A stretch of DNA of 64,000 nt, from positions 50,331 to 114,330 of the forward strand of contig CALLUS010000025.1 in the NCBI GenBank assembly GCA_938010435.1, read 5' to 3'. The notes under the pieces are model-generated. The model had not been told where the DNA came from. It was given only the letters and a program-made list of their open reading frames with translations, and made no database searches. The stretch is from an uncultured Rhizobiaceae group bacterium. GTDB taxonomy: Bacteria; Pseudomonadota; Alphaproteobacteria; Rhizobiales; Rhizobiaceae. This document shows, piece after piece, positions 28,371 to 37,524 of this stretch. Position 1 is the stretch's first letter. The number at the start of each line of letters is the position of its first letter. The position numbers and the translations under genes were made by a program.

Positions 28371-28478
28371 CTAAGAGCGGACTAGTCCGAAGACGCTGCC
28401 AAAGCCGGTGTTTATTCCGGCGGTGGCCGCAAGCCTGGAGACGAGCGGTCGCATAAGCGAAGGAATATATCTAACCAT
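28371..28478 (-). CDS. Unannotated 35-aa basic amphipathic peptide
   Basis: Short frame with an ATG at 28478 and TAG at 28373-28371. A clean GGAG lies 6 nt before the ATG, a better ribosome site than most genes here. The peptide begins MVRYIPSLMRPLVSRL and ends GFGSVFGLVRS: Arg/Leu-rich, amphipathic, no acidic residue. An in-frame ATG at 28511 could extend it by 11 codons but its AAGG abuts the start. Its own DNA can fold: GCCGG/CCGGC around an 8-nt loop, and a perfect 12-bp palindrome CGGACTAGTCCG near its 3' end. It lies 102 bp upstream of the small membrane protein and ABC exporter operon. It may be a free small protein, a toxin-like peptide, or a regulatory leader peptide. Confidence 0.5.
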   Translation of the reverse strand: MVRYIPSLMRPLVSRLAATAGINTGFGSVFGLVRS

Positions 28479-28634
28479 AACTGTCTCCATAAGCGCGTTG
28501 ATCACAAACATCCTTTAGCGCCAAGATTTTAGAAAGTATAGGGCAAGTCATCTCACAAACTGTTTCAGGATCAGACCTGTTGTCGAAACAACACACATTT
28601 CATTTCGCGCCCTATATGAATGTTGAGTTGAAAA

Positions 28635-29066
28635 CTATACGCCCCGTATCATCTTAATATGGACGATTCCTGCGTCGTCAAACACATCACCTGTTTTTTC
28701 AAAGCCCAGTTTTTCATACAAGCCCGTTGCTTGGATCTGAGCGTCTAAGGCAAATGATGAGACAGTTCGACTGTTTCGTGCGCGCTTCATAAGTGATTCA
28801 ATGATTTGTCTACCATAGCCTTTGCCCCGGACTGTATTCGCAACCGCCACTCGTCCGATTTTACCTACACCCGCCGTCACAACCAAACGGGCGGTGGCAA
28901 CCACCTGACCGGTTTTAACGCCCATCACATGATAAGCATCGGTCTCGTCGTGATCATCTAATTCCAGTTCAACAGGCACGCCCTGTTCTCTCACGAATAC
29001 GGCGTGACGCAGTTTGTAACATCGTTGTCTTTCTTCAAAAGTTACGGCCTGTTTAATCTCGATCAT
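28635..29066 (-). CDS. GNAT-family N-acetyltransferase, ElaA-like
   Basis: A 143-aa protein. The N terminus KQAVTFEERQRCYKLRHAVF followed by VREQGVP resembles the ElaA/acyl-homoserine-lactone-synthase-like GNAT subgroup. The acetyl-CoA loop is GRVAVANTVRGKGYGRQIIE (R-G-K-G-Y-G), and the end LYEKLGFEKTGDVFDDAGI is typical of GNATs. The frame is open to 29153, but the ATG at 29066 gives the expected first strand. It is divergent from hemF. Substrate unknown. Confidence 0.82.
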   Translation of the reverse strand: MIEIKQAVTFEERQRCYKLRHAVFVREQGVPVELELDDHDETDAYHVMGVKTGQVVATARLVVTAGVGKIGRVAVANTVRGKGYGRQIIESLMKRARNSRTVSSFALDAQIQATGLYEKLGFEKTGDVFDDAGIVHIKMIRGV

Positions 29067-29158
29067 TTTCTTGTCAATTCTTTTGAGTGATTTGGCGTTG
29101 TCACAGGCATTGGCCTTGTGGCAAGAAATCGACACAACAGACATGAAAGTCAATCTAT

Positions 29159-30073
29159 ATGCGCGACCGCAACGCCCTTCCCGCCGGACTACCCGACAAT
29201 ATTGAAGAAAAAAAGCAGATAGCGCGTGATTGGTTTGAAAACCTTCGTGATGTTTTGTGCGCCAGTTTTGAAAAACTGGAAGATGATGTTGAAGGCCCTT
29301 TGTCCGAAAAGGGGGCTGGACGTTTTGTTCGCACCCCTTGGCAGCGCCAAGAAGGCAAAGGCGGTGGCGGGGTCATGTCTATGATGCATGGCCGTGTGTT
29401 TGAAAAAGTGGGCGTTCACGTTTCCACCGTTTTTGGCGAGTTTTCGGAAGAGTTCCGCAAACAAATGCCCGGTGGTGCTGAAGACCCAAGCTTTTGGGCC
29501 TCGGGCGTTTCACTGATAGCGCATCCGCAAAACCCCAACGTGCCAGCAGTTCACATGAACACCCGTATGGTGGTGACCAGCCGTCAATGGTTTGGCGGCG
29601 GCGGCGATCTCACGCCCGTTCTCAATGCACGACGCACACAAACCGACCCAGACACAATTGATTTCCATGCCGCGATGGAACGCGCTTGCGCGAAACATGA
29701 TGTTGCCGATTATGATGAATATAAATCTTGGTGCGATGATTATTTCCACCTCGCCCACCGCGACGAACCACGCGGTGTCGGAGGCATATTTTGCGACTAC
29801 CTCCACTCGGGTGAAAAGCTGAATAAGTGGGAAGATAACTTTTCGTTCATTCAAGATATCGGTCGCGAGTTTGCCGACATTTATCCCAAACTCGTTGCGC
29901 GCAATATGGAAACGCCGTGGACAGAAGAACAACGTGATGAACAGTTGATTCGCCGTGGTCGTTACGTAGAGTTCAACCTGCTGCAAGATCGCGGTACAAT
30001 CTTCGGATTGAAAACCGGCGGTAACGTCAACTCAATCCTGAGTTCCATGCCACCAACGGTGAAATTTCCTTAG
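29159..30073 (+). CDS. hemF: Oxygen-dependent coproporphyrinogen III oxidase
   Basis: Converts coproporphyrinogen III to protoporphyrinogen IX in haem synthesis using O2. The 304-aa protein has the family motifs: [23 protein letters not shown] (shown by its core NTRM...WFGGG), the [22 protein letters not shown] region, the [19 protein letters not shown] signature and the C-terminal SSMPP. No clear Shine-Dalgarno precedes the ATG, yet the N terminus ([14 protein letters not shown]) matches homologues. The stop overlaps cca by 4 nt in convergent fashion. Confidence 0.96.
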   Translation: MRDRNALPAGLPDNIEEKKQIARDWFENLRDVLCASFEKLEDDVEGPLSEKGAGRFVRTPWQRQEGKGGGGVMSMMHGRVFEKVGVHVSTVFGEFSEEFRKQMPGGAEDPSFWASGVSLIAHPQNPNVPAVHMNTRMVVTSRQWFGGGGDLTPVLNARRTQTDPDTIDFHAAMERACAKHDVADYDEYKSWCDDYFHLAHRDEPRGVGGIFCDYLHSGEKLNKWEDNFSFIQDIGREFADIYPKLVARNMETPWTEEQRDEQLIRRGRYVEFNLLQDRGTIFGLKTGGNVNSILSSMPPTVKFP

Positions 30074-31281
30074 CCCGCAGGATTCAACAATTCATCGCGA
30101 CTTAATTCAAATCCACTCTCCACCCAATCATTCTCAAGTTTCTTCAATATTTCAGAGACTTGGGGGCCTACTTGCACACCTTGATTCAATAAGTCTTGCC
30201 CCTTTACAGGAAAGACTGGACGTTCAAAGCGTTTGAGCCATTTTAGTTGGCGCAGGTGCTTTTTAATTGGAGCATTAGTAACGATTGCACTCAGGCGTAA
30301 TCTGTCTTCAGCGGCTTGCGGGTCTTGGTGGTACAACCATTGTTCAAATTCAGGTTGTTTCCAATCAGCATTTGGTGCGGTTGTTTTCGCAAACCCAACG
30401 AGACGGTCGCGCACTTTGTTTGGCAGTTTCAGACGAACCGCGAGAGATGTCATCTTGTCAGGATCGGGTGGCAAAATAGACATCACGCGCAGCAATGAAT
30501 CCGGCGGCCAATTGTTTTCCTGTTCCGCTTTTATAAGCGGTTGTATATTGTCGATTCCCCACTTTTCGCTCTCAGGCAAAACAGCTGTCAGCACGCCTGT
30601 TTGACGCATCCAAAGTATGGCGCGTGATGGATCTGGAGCGGCAAAGAGTTTCGACAATTCCATCCACACGCGCTCCACCGAAAGTGAACTCAATTCCTCT
30701 TTCAAACGAGCACATGCTTTTAAACCTTCTGCATCGGGACGAAACTGGCCATACCAAGCGAAGAACCTGAAAAATCGTAATATGCGCAGATAATCTTCGC
30801 GAATGCGGGTTTCGGCATCATCGATGAAGCGTACAGTTTTCGACAACACATCCGGCATTCCGCCAAGCGGGTCAAAAACTTTGCCGCCTGCATCGCAATA
30901 GAGCGCGTTCATTGTGAGATCACGGCGGTGGGCGTCCGCCTCCCAATCGCGTCCGTACAAAACTTTCGCGTGGCGTCCATCTGTTTCCACATCACTGCGC
31001 AAGGTTGTAACCTCATAGGGATCGCCTTTGACCACCACAGTCACTGTGCCGTGTTCTATGCCAGTTGGCACAACTTTATGGCCTGCCGCTTTCATGCGCA
31101 GCATCACATCGCGAGGCACAAGCGTTGAAGACACATCCACATCATTGACGGGCATGTTCATGATCGCGTTACGCACAGCGCCACCATTCACGCGCGCCTC
31201 TTCGCCACCTTCTTGCAACAAAGCAAGCAGCGTCTGGAGCGACTGTTTTTGTAGCCAAGGCTGATCGATTTTTTCACTCAC
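30070..31281 (-). CDS. cca: tRNA nucleotidyltransferase / CCA-adding enzyme
   Basis: Class II CCA-adding or poly(A)-polymerase-like enzyme that builds or repairs the tRNA 3' end. The 403-aa protein has the nucleotidyltransferase GG motif ([10 protein letters not shown]) and the carboxylates of [11 protein letters not shown]. The second conserved block is [17 protein letters not shown] ([13 protein letters not shown]), followed by the [20 protein letters not shown] motif, then a helical C terminus. The start overlaps the Nudix gene end by 8 nt, so DUF1285, Nudix and cca form one operon. Confidence 0.94.
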   Translation of the reverse strand: MSEKIDQPWLQKQSLQTLLALLQEGGEEARVNGGAVRNAIMNMPVNDVDVSSTLVPRDVMLRMKAAGHKVVPTGIEHGTVTVVVKGDPYEVTTLRSDVETDGRHAKVLYGRDWEADAHRRDLTMNALYCDAGGKVFDPLGGMPDVLSKTVRFIDDAETRIREDYLRILRFFRFFAWYGQFRPDAEGLKACARLKEELSSLSVERVWMELSKLFAAPDPSRAILWMRQTGVLTAVLPESEKWGIDNIQPLIKAEQENNWPPDSLLRVMSILPPDPDKMTSLAVRLKLPNKVRDRLVGFAKTTAPNADWKQPEFEQWLYHQDPQAAEDRLRLSAIVTNAPIKKHLRQLKWLKRFERPVFPVKGQDLLNQGVQVGPQVSEILKKLENDWVESGFELSRDELLNPAG

Positions 31282-31948
31282 CGTATAGACGTTCCTGAAT
31301 CACGCGGATAATTCCTGCAGTTACGCCCCAAATACGCCTTTCTACAACAGGCGCAACGGCATTGTCTTGATAGGGCATGGCATAGAAAAAACGCTCATTG
31401 CCCTTAAACATGCGGCTTTCCACCTGATGAAAGTTCTGGTTCATCAGGAATGACAGAGGCACATGGAAAACATCGGCCACCTCGTCTTCATTGATTGTCA
31501 GGTCCGGCAAGTTTTGAACAACACCCACGACAGGATAAATCTTATAGCCAGAGCCGGAAAAATAGGGGCCCATTGTGCCCAACACATCCACAGAATTGGC
31601 GGGTAAACCCACTTCTTCATCTGCTTCCCGCAATGCAGCCTGCTCAGGCGTTTCACCTTCATCTACGCGTCCACCGGGGAATGAAATTTGACCACTGTGA
31701 TTGTTTAACTTGTCTGAACGTTGAGTCAAAATGACAGTGGGTTGGTTTGCCCCTTCCACCAGAGCGAACAAAATGGCAGCGTCCTTGAAGTCGCGCGTTT
31801 TCACTTCTTCCGCATAATCCGGATTCAACGCATAGTCGCCCGCCGTTTCTGCCAACTGTTGCGCCCGCATTTCAAAACGATACGCCACACGGTCGCGAAA
31901 CTCTTGCGCGGTGAACGCATGATCAGAGATTTGCATGTGACCTGACAC
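31274..31948 (-). CDS. CoA pyrophosphatase (Nudix)
   Basis: A 224-aa Nudix hydrolase of the CoA-specific group. The group signature is visible as LTQRSDKLNNHSGQISFPGG, followed by the Nudix box GRVDEGETPEQAALREADEE and VGL, which carries all metal-binding Glu residues. It would split CoA into 3',5'-ADP and phosphopantetheine. The start is a GTG sharing one base with the DUF1285 stop; an ATG four codons later (31936) with AGG close upstream is also possible. Confidence 0.9.
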   Translation of the reverse strand: MSGHMQISDHAFTAQEFRDRVAYRFEMRAQQLAETAGDYALNPDYAEEVKTRDFKDAAILFALVEGANQPTVILTQRSDKLNNHSGQISFPGGRVDEGETPEQAALREADEEVGLPANSVDVLGTMGPYFSGSGYKIYPVVGVVQNLPDLTINEDEVADVFHVPLSFLMNQNFHQVESRMFKGNERFFYAMPYQDNAVAPVVERRIWGVTAGIIRVIQERLYGE

Positions 31949-32559
31949 TAGGCGCTCAACTCAGCCAGTTGATCAGCAGGCATAATAGGAAACACCGTCC
32001 CGTGGGATCGCACTGCAAACATGGTCACCCCGTCCACTTCAATTTCCTCTCCATGGCTGATCAATTCATACATGACAGAGCGCGCTAAAAGAGCTTCCAA
32101 CCGCCCCCGCACCAATACATAGGGCTTCAATTGATCGGTCTCACCGATGATTTCAAATCGAATCGGGTGATCGGCGTCTGCTTCCACAACGTCGCCTACA
32201 TTGGTGCGGAACGTAAGAACTTGTTTCCCGTCTTTTTCCACTGCATTCATTTCAACGGCAACGAAGGGCGCATCTTCAACGGTGATACCCACTTTTTCGA
32301 CGGGTGTAACAAGATATGTTTTGCCGTCTTCGTCTTTGCGCAACACTGTGGAGAACAAGCGCACTAATGGCGCGCGACCAATGGGGGTTCCCATGTAAAA
32401 CCATGTTCCATCACGTTTTATTTGGATATTGAGATCGCCACAGAAGTCAGGATTCCATTTTTCAACAGGCGGCAAACCTTCGCCAGCGTGTTTTGCGCGG
32501 GCCATCAATGCTTCTAGCGCAGCGGTTGGGCTTTCTGTCAATTCAGGGTTTTTGGCCAT
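31948..32559 (-). CDS. DUF1285 protein
   Basis: A 203-aa protein. DUF1285 proteins form a double beta-sandwich of unknown function. Seen here are KWNPDFCGDLNIQIKRDGTW followed by FYMGTPIGR, then VRLFSTVLRKDEDGKTYLVTP, as in the family. The frame is open to 32631, but the ATG at 32559 has GGGAG at 5 nt spacing and the normal N terminus. It heads the DUF1285-Nudix-cca operon and is divergent from moxR, the usual Rhizobiales arrangement. Confidence 0.88.
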   Translation of the reverse strand: MAKNPELTESPTAALEALMARAKHAGEGLPPVEKWNPDFCGDLNIQIKRDGTWFYMGTPIGRAPLVRLFSTVLRKDEDGKTYLVTPVEKVGITVEDAPFVAVEMNAVEKDGKQVLTFRTNVGDVVEADADHPIRFEIIGETDQLKPYVLVRGRLEALLARSVMYELISHGEEIEVDGVTMFAVRSHGTVFPIMPADQLAELSA

Positions 32560-32713
32560 TTTGGCTCCCAAAAATGTTTGCGGGTTATTATGCCGCATTC
32601 TTAAAAACGGCCCAAACTTGGGCATAGTCACAAAATAGTGGTTACTGTGCCATGTGTCAGCGTGACAAACTATGATTTGATTGCAAAATCAACGGACGCT
32701 GCATGTCAAATAG

Positions 32714-32753
32714 AAATGAACATAGTGTGTTGACTAAAAATGAACACCGCGTG
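32714..32753. repeat. Tandem 16-bp imperfect repeat in the DUF1285/moxR promoter region
   Basis: AAATGAACATAGTGTG at 32714-32729 and AAATGAACACCGCGTG at 32738-32753 match at 13 of 16 positions, with a 24-bp period. They lie 29-68 bp before the moxR start. They could be two binding sites for one regulator, or chance. Confidence 0.35.
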
Positions 32754-32781
32754 CAACGCAAGCGAAGTGAGTAGTTAAGAA

Positions 32782-33792
32782 ATGAGCGATATGAGCAAAA
32801 CACCGGCAACTGACGAAAAAGCTATTATTAAAGAAGCGGAAGCTGCCATTGCGAAAGTGGCAGAAGCCCGTTCTGCAATCGGCGAAGTCATTTTCGGTCA
32901 GGAAGATGTTATCGAGAACGCTCTCACAACAATTCTGGCTGGTGGCCATGCATTGCTCGTGGGCGTTCCGGGTCTTGCCAAAACAAAACTCGTTGAAACA
33001 CTCGGCACCGTTCTTGGGTTAGACGCCAACCGCGTTCAGTTCACCCCCGATTTGATGCCGTCTGATATTTTGGGATCTGAAATTCTCGACCAGGACGATG
33101 ATGGAAAAAGATCTTTCCGCTTTGTGAAAGGCCCTATCTTTGCGCAACTCTTGATGGCGGACGAAATCAACCGTGCCAGCCCACGCACCCAGTCTGCATT
33201 GCTGCAGGCCATGCAGGAATATCACGTAACGATTGCAGGCCAACGCTATGACTTGCCGTCACCATTTCATGTGCTAGCGACACAAAATCCGTTAGAACAA
33301 GAAGGCACATACCCCCTTCCCGAAGCACAACTTGACCGCTTCCTCATGCAAATTGATGTGCGCTATCCCGAACTTGATGCTGAGCGGCGTATTTTGATGG
33401 AAACCACAGGGTCAGGCGAAGCGCCGGCAAAAGCCGCGATGGATATTGAAACCCTGACCAATATTCAATCTTTGGTTAGACGTATGCCAGTCGGCGATTC
33501 TGTCGTCGAAGCCATCCTTGGACTTGTCCGCAGCGCGCGCCCTGCCAGCGAAGGTGGCGAGAGCACATCTGAGCACATCGCTTGGGGCCCCGGACCTCGC
33601 GCATCACAAGCCTTAATGTTGACCGTTCGTGCCCGGGCACTACTTGATGGACGTCTTGCACCTTCTGTGGACGATGTGTTGGCACTTGCCGAACCTGTTC
33701 TGCAACACAGAATGGCGCTGAACTTCGCGGCGCGTGCTGAAGGCGTTGGGGTGCGTCAGGTCATTGGCACGCTCAAAGAAAAGTGGATGTGA
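32782..33792 (+). CDS. MoxR-type AAA ATPase
   Basis: A 336-aa AAA+ ATPase thought to act with von Willebrand A proteins as a maturation chaperone. Walker A is LVGVPGLAKTKLVETLG, Walker B is LLMADEINRASPRTQSALLQ, sensor 1 is VLATQNPLEQEGTYPLPEAQ, and the arginine-finger segment is LDRFLMQI. It is the first gene of a four-gene operon, and the next gene starts just past its stop. It has the typical MoxR length and no membrane segment. Confidence 0.94.
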   Translation: MSDMSKTPATDEKAIIKEAEAAIAKVAEARSAIGEVIFGQEDVIENALTTILAGGHALLVGVPGLAKTKLVETLGTVLGLDANRVQFTPDLMPSDILGSEILDQDDDGKRSFRFVKGPIFAQLLMADEINRASPRTQSALLQAMQEYHVTIAGQRYDLPSPFHVLATQNPLEQEGTYPLPEAQLDRFLMQIDVRYPELDAERRILMETTGSGEAPAKAAMDIETLTNIQSLVRRMPVGDSVVEAILGLVRSARPASEGGESTSEHIAWGPGPRASQALMLTVRARALLDGRLAPSVDDVLALAEPVLQHRMALNFAARAEGVGVRQVIGTLKEKWM

Positions 33793-33802
33793 GACCACTC
33801 TT

Positions 33803-34717
33803 TTGGCAATCGCAATTGGCACCTTACAAGACAAACTGACTTCGAATGAGGTTATTGCACGCGCACGTGCACGTGCGGCGCTTATTCCTGATTTGTTGGT
33901 GGAAGCGCAACATATCGCAAACACTGTCACCAGCGGTTGGCATGGCCGCAAAAGACGTGGTTCCGGTGACACATTCTGGCAATTTCGCCCTTACGATCAA
34001 AGCGAGGGGCTTTCGCGCATTGATTGGCGCAAGTCAGCGCGAGACGACTCAATCTATGTGCGCGACCAAGAGTGGGAGTCGGCCCATACCGCTTGGGTTT
34101 GGGCGGATTCTTCTCCCTCCATGTTGTATAAATCAGACTCAAGTGATGTTTCAAAACAATCAAGAGCGCTTGTTCTCGCATTGGCCATGACCGAAGTATT
34201 GGCCAAAAGCGGCGAAAGGGTTGGCTGGCCAGGTGTTACCAACGCGCTGTCTCACAGAAATGCTTGCGAACGAATTGCCGCCCAGTTGATGGTCTCCGAT
34301 ACAAATGACGCATCCCTGCCGCTGGCAGATCAAATGCGCATTCGCAGCGAAGCGGTCGTGTTTTCCGATTTTCTGCAACCCATTGAAGACACATTGGAAT
34401 GGATTAACGCACTGTCTCAACGCGGGGTACATGGATCGATTGTTCAAATCATCGATCCCGCGGAGGAGAGTTTTCCATTTGCAGGCCGCACCGAATTCAA
34501 AGACCCTGAGACCAACCGAAAATTTACATTCGGGAGAGCTGAGACAGTGGCGCAGGATTATAGAAACCTGTTTGCTGCTCGTAAGGAAGAACTCGCCACC
34601 CAATGTCGCAAACTGGGCTGGAATTACTTGACCCATCATACAGATACGCTTGCTTCCACGGCTTTGGTGTCTCTTCACATGAAACTGACAGGTGAAGCGG
34701 GGATAGCACTGACATGA
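33803..34717 (+). CDS. DUF58 protein with vWA-like fold
   Basis: A protein of about 304 aa. The DUF58 signature is FRPYDQSEGLSRIDWRKSAR. The MIDAS-like WADSSPSML gives D-x-S-x-S. The frame is open back to 33734 inside moxR, but without a usable start near the junction; a TTG at 33803, 10 bp after the moxR stop, gives the expected N terminus. The true start is not certain. The stop overlaps the next gene as ATGA. Partner of MoxR by context. Confidence 0.9.
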   Translation: MAIAIGTLQDKLTSNEVIARARARAALIPDLLVEAQHIANTVTSGWHGRKRRGSGDTFWQFRPYDQSEGLSRIDWRKSARDDSIYVRDQEWESAHTAWVWADSSPSMLYKSDSSDVSKQSRALVLALAMTEVLAKSGERVGWPGVTNALSHRNACERIAAQLMVSDTNDASLPLADQMRIRSEAVVFSDFLQPIEDTLEWINALSQRGVHGSIVQIIDPAEESFPFAGRTEFKDPETNRKFTFGRAETVAQDYRNLFAARKEELATQCRKLGWNYLTHHTDTLASTALVSLHMKLTGEAGIALT

Positions 34718-37524
34718 CACTTGGAGCACTCACATTTGGCGCGCCCCTGTTGCTGATCGGCCTGTTGGCCCTTCCGATCATTTGGTTGTTGTTGCGGCTG
34801 ACGCCACCGAAACCGCGGGAAGAGGTATTTCCGCCTACACGCATTTTGGAAGAGTTAGGCCAACGTGAAGAAACACCTGCAAAAAGCCCTTGGTGGCTGA
34901 CTTTGTTGCGTCTTCTCATGGCAGCATTTGTAATTTTTGCTTTGTCTGAACCTGTTTGGAATGCGGCTGAGAAATCCGTCACAGGCAGTGGGCCAATGTT
35001 GATCGTTCTTGATGATGGTTGGACAGGTGGCGAAGATTGGAATGTGCGGCAAGACACTGCACGACGTGTGTTGAATGAAGCCGGCAGTGCTGGGCGCCCT
35101 GTGGCTCTGGTGTTTACAAGCCAAGGCGCGAAAGCAGACCTCTCCGCCAAACGTGTTGAAGAGTGGACTGCTGGTTTGAATGCGGCGCAACCTAATCCCA
35201 TTCCGGTTGTTCTCGCACCATTGGCCGAAAACCTGCGCACATCCGCCGTTTCATTTGAAACTATTGTTTGGTTGTCCGGTGGGTTGAAATCCAACGATCA
35301 TGAAGCTTTCAAAACCACTTTGGAGGCCATGACCTCATCTGAATTACAGGTGTACTCACCACAATCAAATCCGGTTGCACTCAGCAATACGCGCAATTCT
35401 CCTGAAGCATTGACGGTCGATATTTCACGCGCCTCCTCTACAAACATTTCAGACGGTATCGTGACTGCCTATGACAGCAAGGGAAGATCAATTTCCAGCG
35501 CGCCCTTCAAGTTTGATACTTCCACTTTGACCACAAACGCAGAGTTCAAACTGCCCGTGGAACTCCGCAATGAAGTGGTGCGGCTCGAAGTGGACAATGG
35601 CAGCACTGCAGCTGGTGTTCAGTTGTTGGATGAACGGTTTCGTCGCCGCCGTGTGGGATTAATCTCCGGCGGCAATGCCGACCAACAGCAACCACTTTTG
35701 TCACCACTCTACTATATTTCTCGCGCACTCGAGCCCTTCAGCGAGTTGCGAGAAGCGTCAGCCGATAACAACATCGATGCGATAAAACAATTGATCAATG
35801 AACGTATGGCGACACTCGTTCTTGCAGACATTGGCCAACTGCCCACAGAGGCTGTTGAAGAGCTCGAAAAATGGGTCAACAATGGTGGTATGTTGATCCG
35901 CTTTGCTGGTCCGCGTTTGGCGCGTGGTGATGACGGCCAATTGGTGCCGGTTACTCTGCGCCGAGGCGGAAGAAGTCTTGGGGGAACGCTCACATGGGGC
36001 GAAGCGCAACCGCTCTCTTCATTTGAAAACAATTCTCCATTCAAAGGCCTCGAAGTGCCTAGTGACGTGACCGTATCGCGGCAGGTCTTGGCGGAGCCTG
36101 ACATAGACTTAGCGGGAAAAACTTGGGCAAGCCTCAAAGATGGAACTCCTTTGGTAACCGCATCCCAGCGTGGGGCCGGATGGATTGTTCTATTTCATGT
36201 GACTGCTGATGCCAGTTGGTCAAATTTACCTCTGTCGGGAGCATTTGTAGATATGTTGCGCCGCTTGGTGGCAGTCTCCAACAATGTGGTGGCTTCCGAT
36301 CAAGCTCGTGAAGCAGTGGATGAGCAGGTCAACGAAGTGCAAACACTCGCGCCGTTCCAATCCCTCAACGGCTTTGGCAAATTGGCTTCACCGCCCTCTG
36401 ATGCCCGTGGCCTCACTGTCACCAACGGAAAAACACCGTTGGTGACCAAAGAAAACCCGCCCGGACTTTATGGTGCAGAAGATGCTTTTGTCGCGATGAA
36501 CCTTTTTTCCACCTCTCCCGCTCTCGACCGCATCACTGCGGCAGACCTTCCTGCACAGGCTGTTCAATTGACCTACAAAACTGAAGATCCAATGCCATTC
36601 AAGCCTTGGTTGTTAGGCGCTGCTCTGCTGCTTTTGGCTTTAGATTGTATTGCTGTTCTATGGATGGCGGGCGCATTGAAGTTGGGTGCGTCACGCATGG
36701 CTAAAACTTTGGGCGGTTTGGCTTTGGCCGCGCTTTTGTTGCAGCCGGAATCAGTGATTGCCCAAGAGAAGAAAGACAGTTTCAATTTCGAACATGCCCT
36801 GCGCACCCGATTGGCCTATGTGAAAACAGGTATTTCCAGCCTAGATGAAGTGAGCCGAAAGGGCATGATCGGGCTGACCCAATTCATATCATCGCGCACA
36901 TCACTGGAACCTGGTGAACCCGTGGGGCTCGATATTTCAAAGGATGAGTTGTCCTTCTATCCCCTGCTCTATTGGCCGATCAGCGCAAGTTCGCCGGTTC
37001 CAAACCAAGCGACTATGGCGCGCATCAATAACTTCATGAAAAAAGGCGGTAGCGTTCTTTTTGACACACGCGACCAAATTTCAGGCGGTTTTGGTTCAAG
37101 CCGCATCACCGCAGAAACACAAAAATTGCGCCAGATCCTTTCCACTTTGGACATCCCCGCTTTGGAACCTGTTCCAAACAATCACGTTCTCACACGCGCG
37201 TTTTATCTGTTGAACGTATTTCCGGGTCGGTATCTTGAAGGCAAGCTTTGGGTGGAGGCCAGCCAGAGTTCCGAGAACGAAACAGACCGTCCTGCGCGTC
37301 CCGGAGATGGTGTCTCATCTATATTGATTACATCGAACGACTTTGCGTCTGCTTGGGCAACGGAACCTGACGGTAGATCTTCCTTTACCATCGTGCCCGC
37401 TAATCCACGGCAACGGGTTTATGCTTACCGGACAGGTGTGAACATTGTCATGTATACACTTACGGGCAATTACAAATCCGACCAAGTTCACATTCCGGCC
37501 TTGCTGGAAAGGTTGGGTCAATGA
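34714..37524 (+). CDS. BatA-like membrane protein with DUF4159 domain
   Basis: A 936-aa membrane protein. The N-terminal BatA region has two hydrophobic helices (LLLIGLLALPIIWLLLRL and LLRLLMAAFVIFALSEPVWN) with the sequence PPKPREEVFPPTRIL between them. A long periplasmic region follows, then a membrane helix near 630-650 (LLGAALLLLALDCIAVLWM). Another hydrophobic segment leads into a C-terminal DUF4159 domain (FNFEHALRTRLAYVKTGISS ... NFMKKGGSVLFDTRDQ ... HVLTRAFYLL). It overlaps both neighbours by 4 nt (ATGA). Function: probably a structural or assembly factor of the cell envelope with MoxR; this is inference. Confidence 0.9.
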   Translation: MTLGALTFGAPLLLIGLLALPIIWLLLRLTPPKPREEVFPPTRILEELGQREETPAKSPWWLTLLRLLMAAFVIFALSEPVWNAAEKSVTGSGPMLIVLDDGWTGGEDWNVRQDTARRVLNEAGSAGRPVALVFTSQGAKADLSAKRVEEWTAGLNAAQPNPIPVVLAPLAENLRTSAVSFETIVWLSGGLKSNDHEAFKTTLEAMTSSELQVYSPQSNPVALSNTRNSPEALTVDISRASSTNISDGIVTAYDSKGRSISSAPFKFDTSTLTTNAEFKLPVELRNEVVRLEVDNGSTAAGVQLLDERFRRRRVGLISGGNADQQQPLLSPLYYISRALEPFSELREASADNNIDAIKQLINERMATLVLADIGQLPTEAVEELEKWVNNGGMLIRFAGPRLARGDDGQLVPVTLRRGGRSLGGTLTWGEAQPLSSFENNSPFKGLEVPSDVTVSRQVLAEPDIDLAGKTWASLKDGTPLVTASQRGAGWIVLFHVTADASWSNLPLSGAFVDMLRRLVAVSNNVVASDQAREAVDEQVNEVQTLAPFQSLNGFGKLASPPSDARGLTVTNGKTPLVTKENPPGLYGAEDAFVAMNLFSTSPALDRITAADLPAQAVQLTYKTEDPMPFKPWLLGAALLLLALDCIAVLWMAGALKLGASRMAKTLGGLALAALLLQPESVIAQEKKDSFNFEHALRTRLAYVKTGISSLDEVSRKGMIGLTQFISSRTSLEPGEPVGLDISKDELSFYPLLYWPISASSPVPNQATMARINNFMKKGGSVLFDTRDQISGGFGSSRITAETQKLRQILSTLDIPALEPVPNNHVLTRAFYLLNVFPGRYLEGKLWVEASQSSENETDRPARPGDGVSSILITSNDFASAWATEPDGRSSFTIVPANPRQRVYAYRTGVNIVMYTLTGNYKSDQVHIPALLERLGQ

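Noticed and set aside
28371..28500. Possible riboswitch or housekeeping RNA suggested by the GC-rich hairpins
   Set aside because: No match to any riboswitch core I know; the ribosome site and frame explain it better, though an RNA role is not excluded.
34524..35294. 256-aa minus-strand frame opposite the BatA-like gene
   Set aside because: Long only because of codon composition in the opposite gene; no motifs, and the sense gene is well supported.
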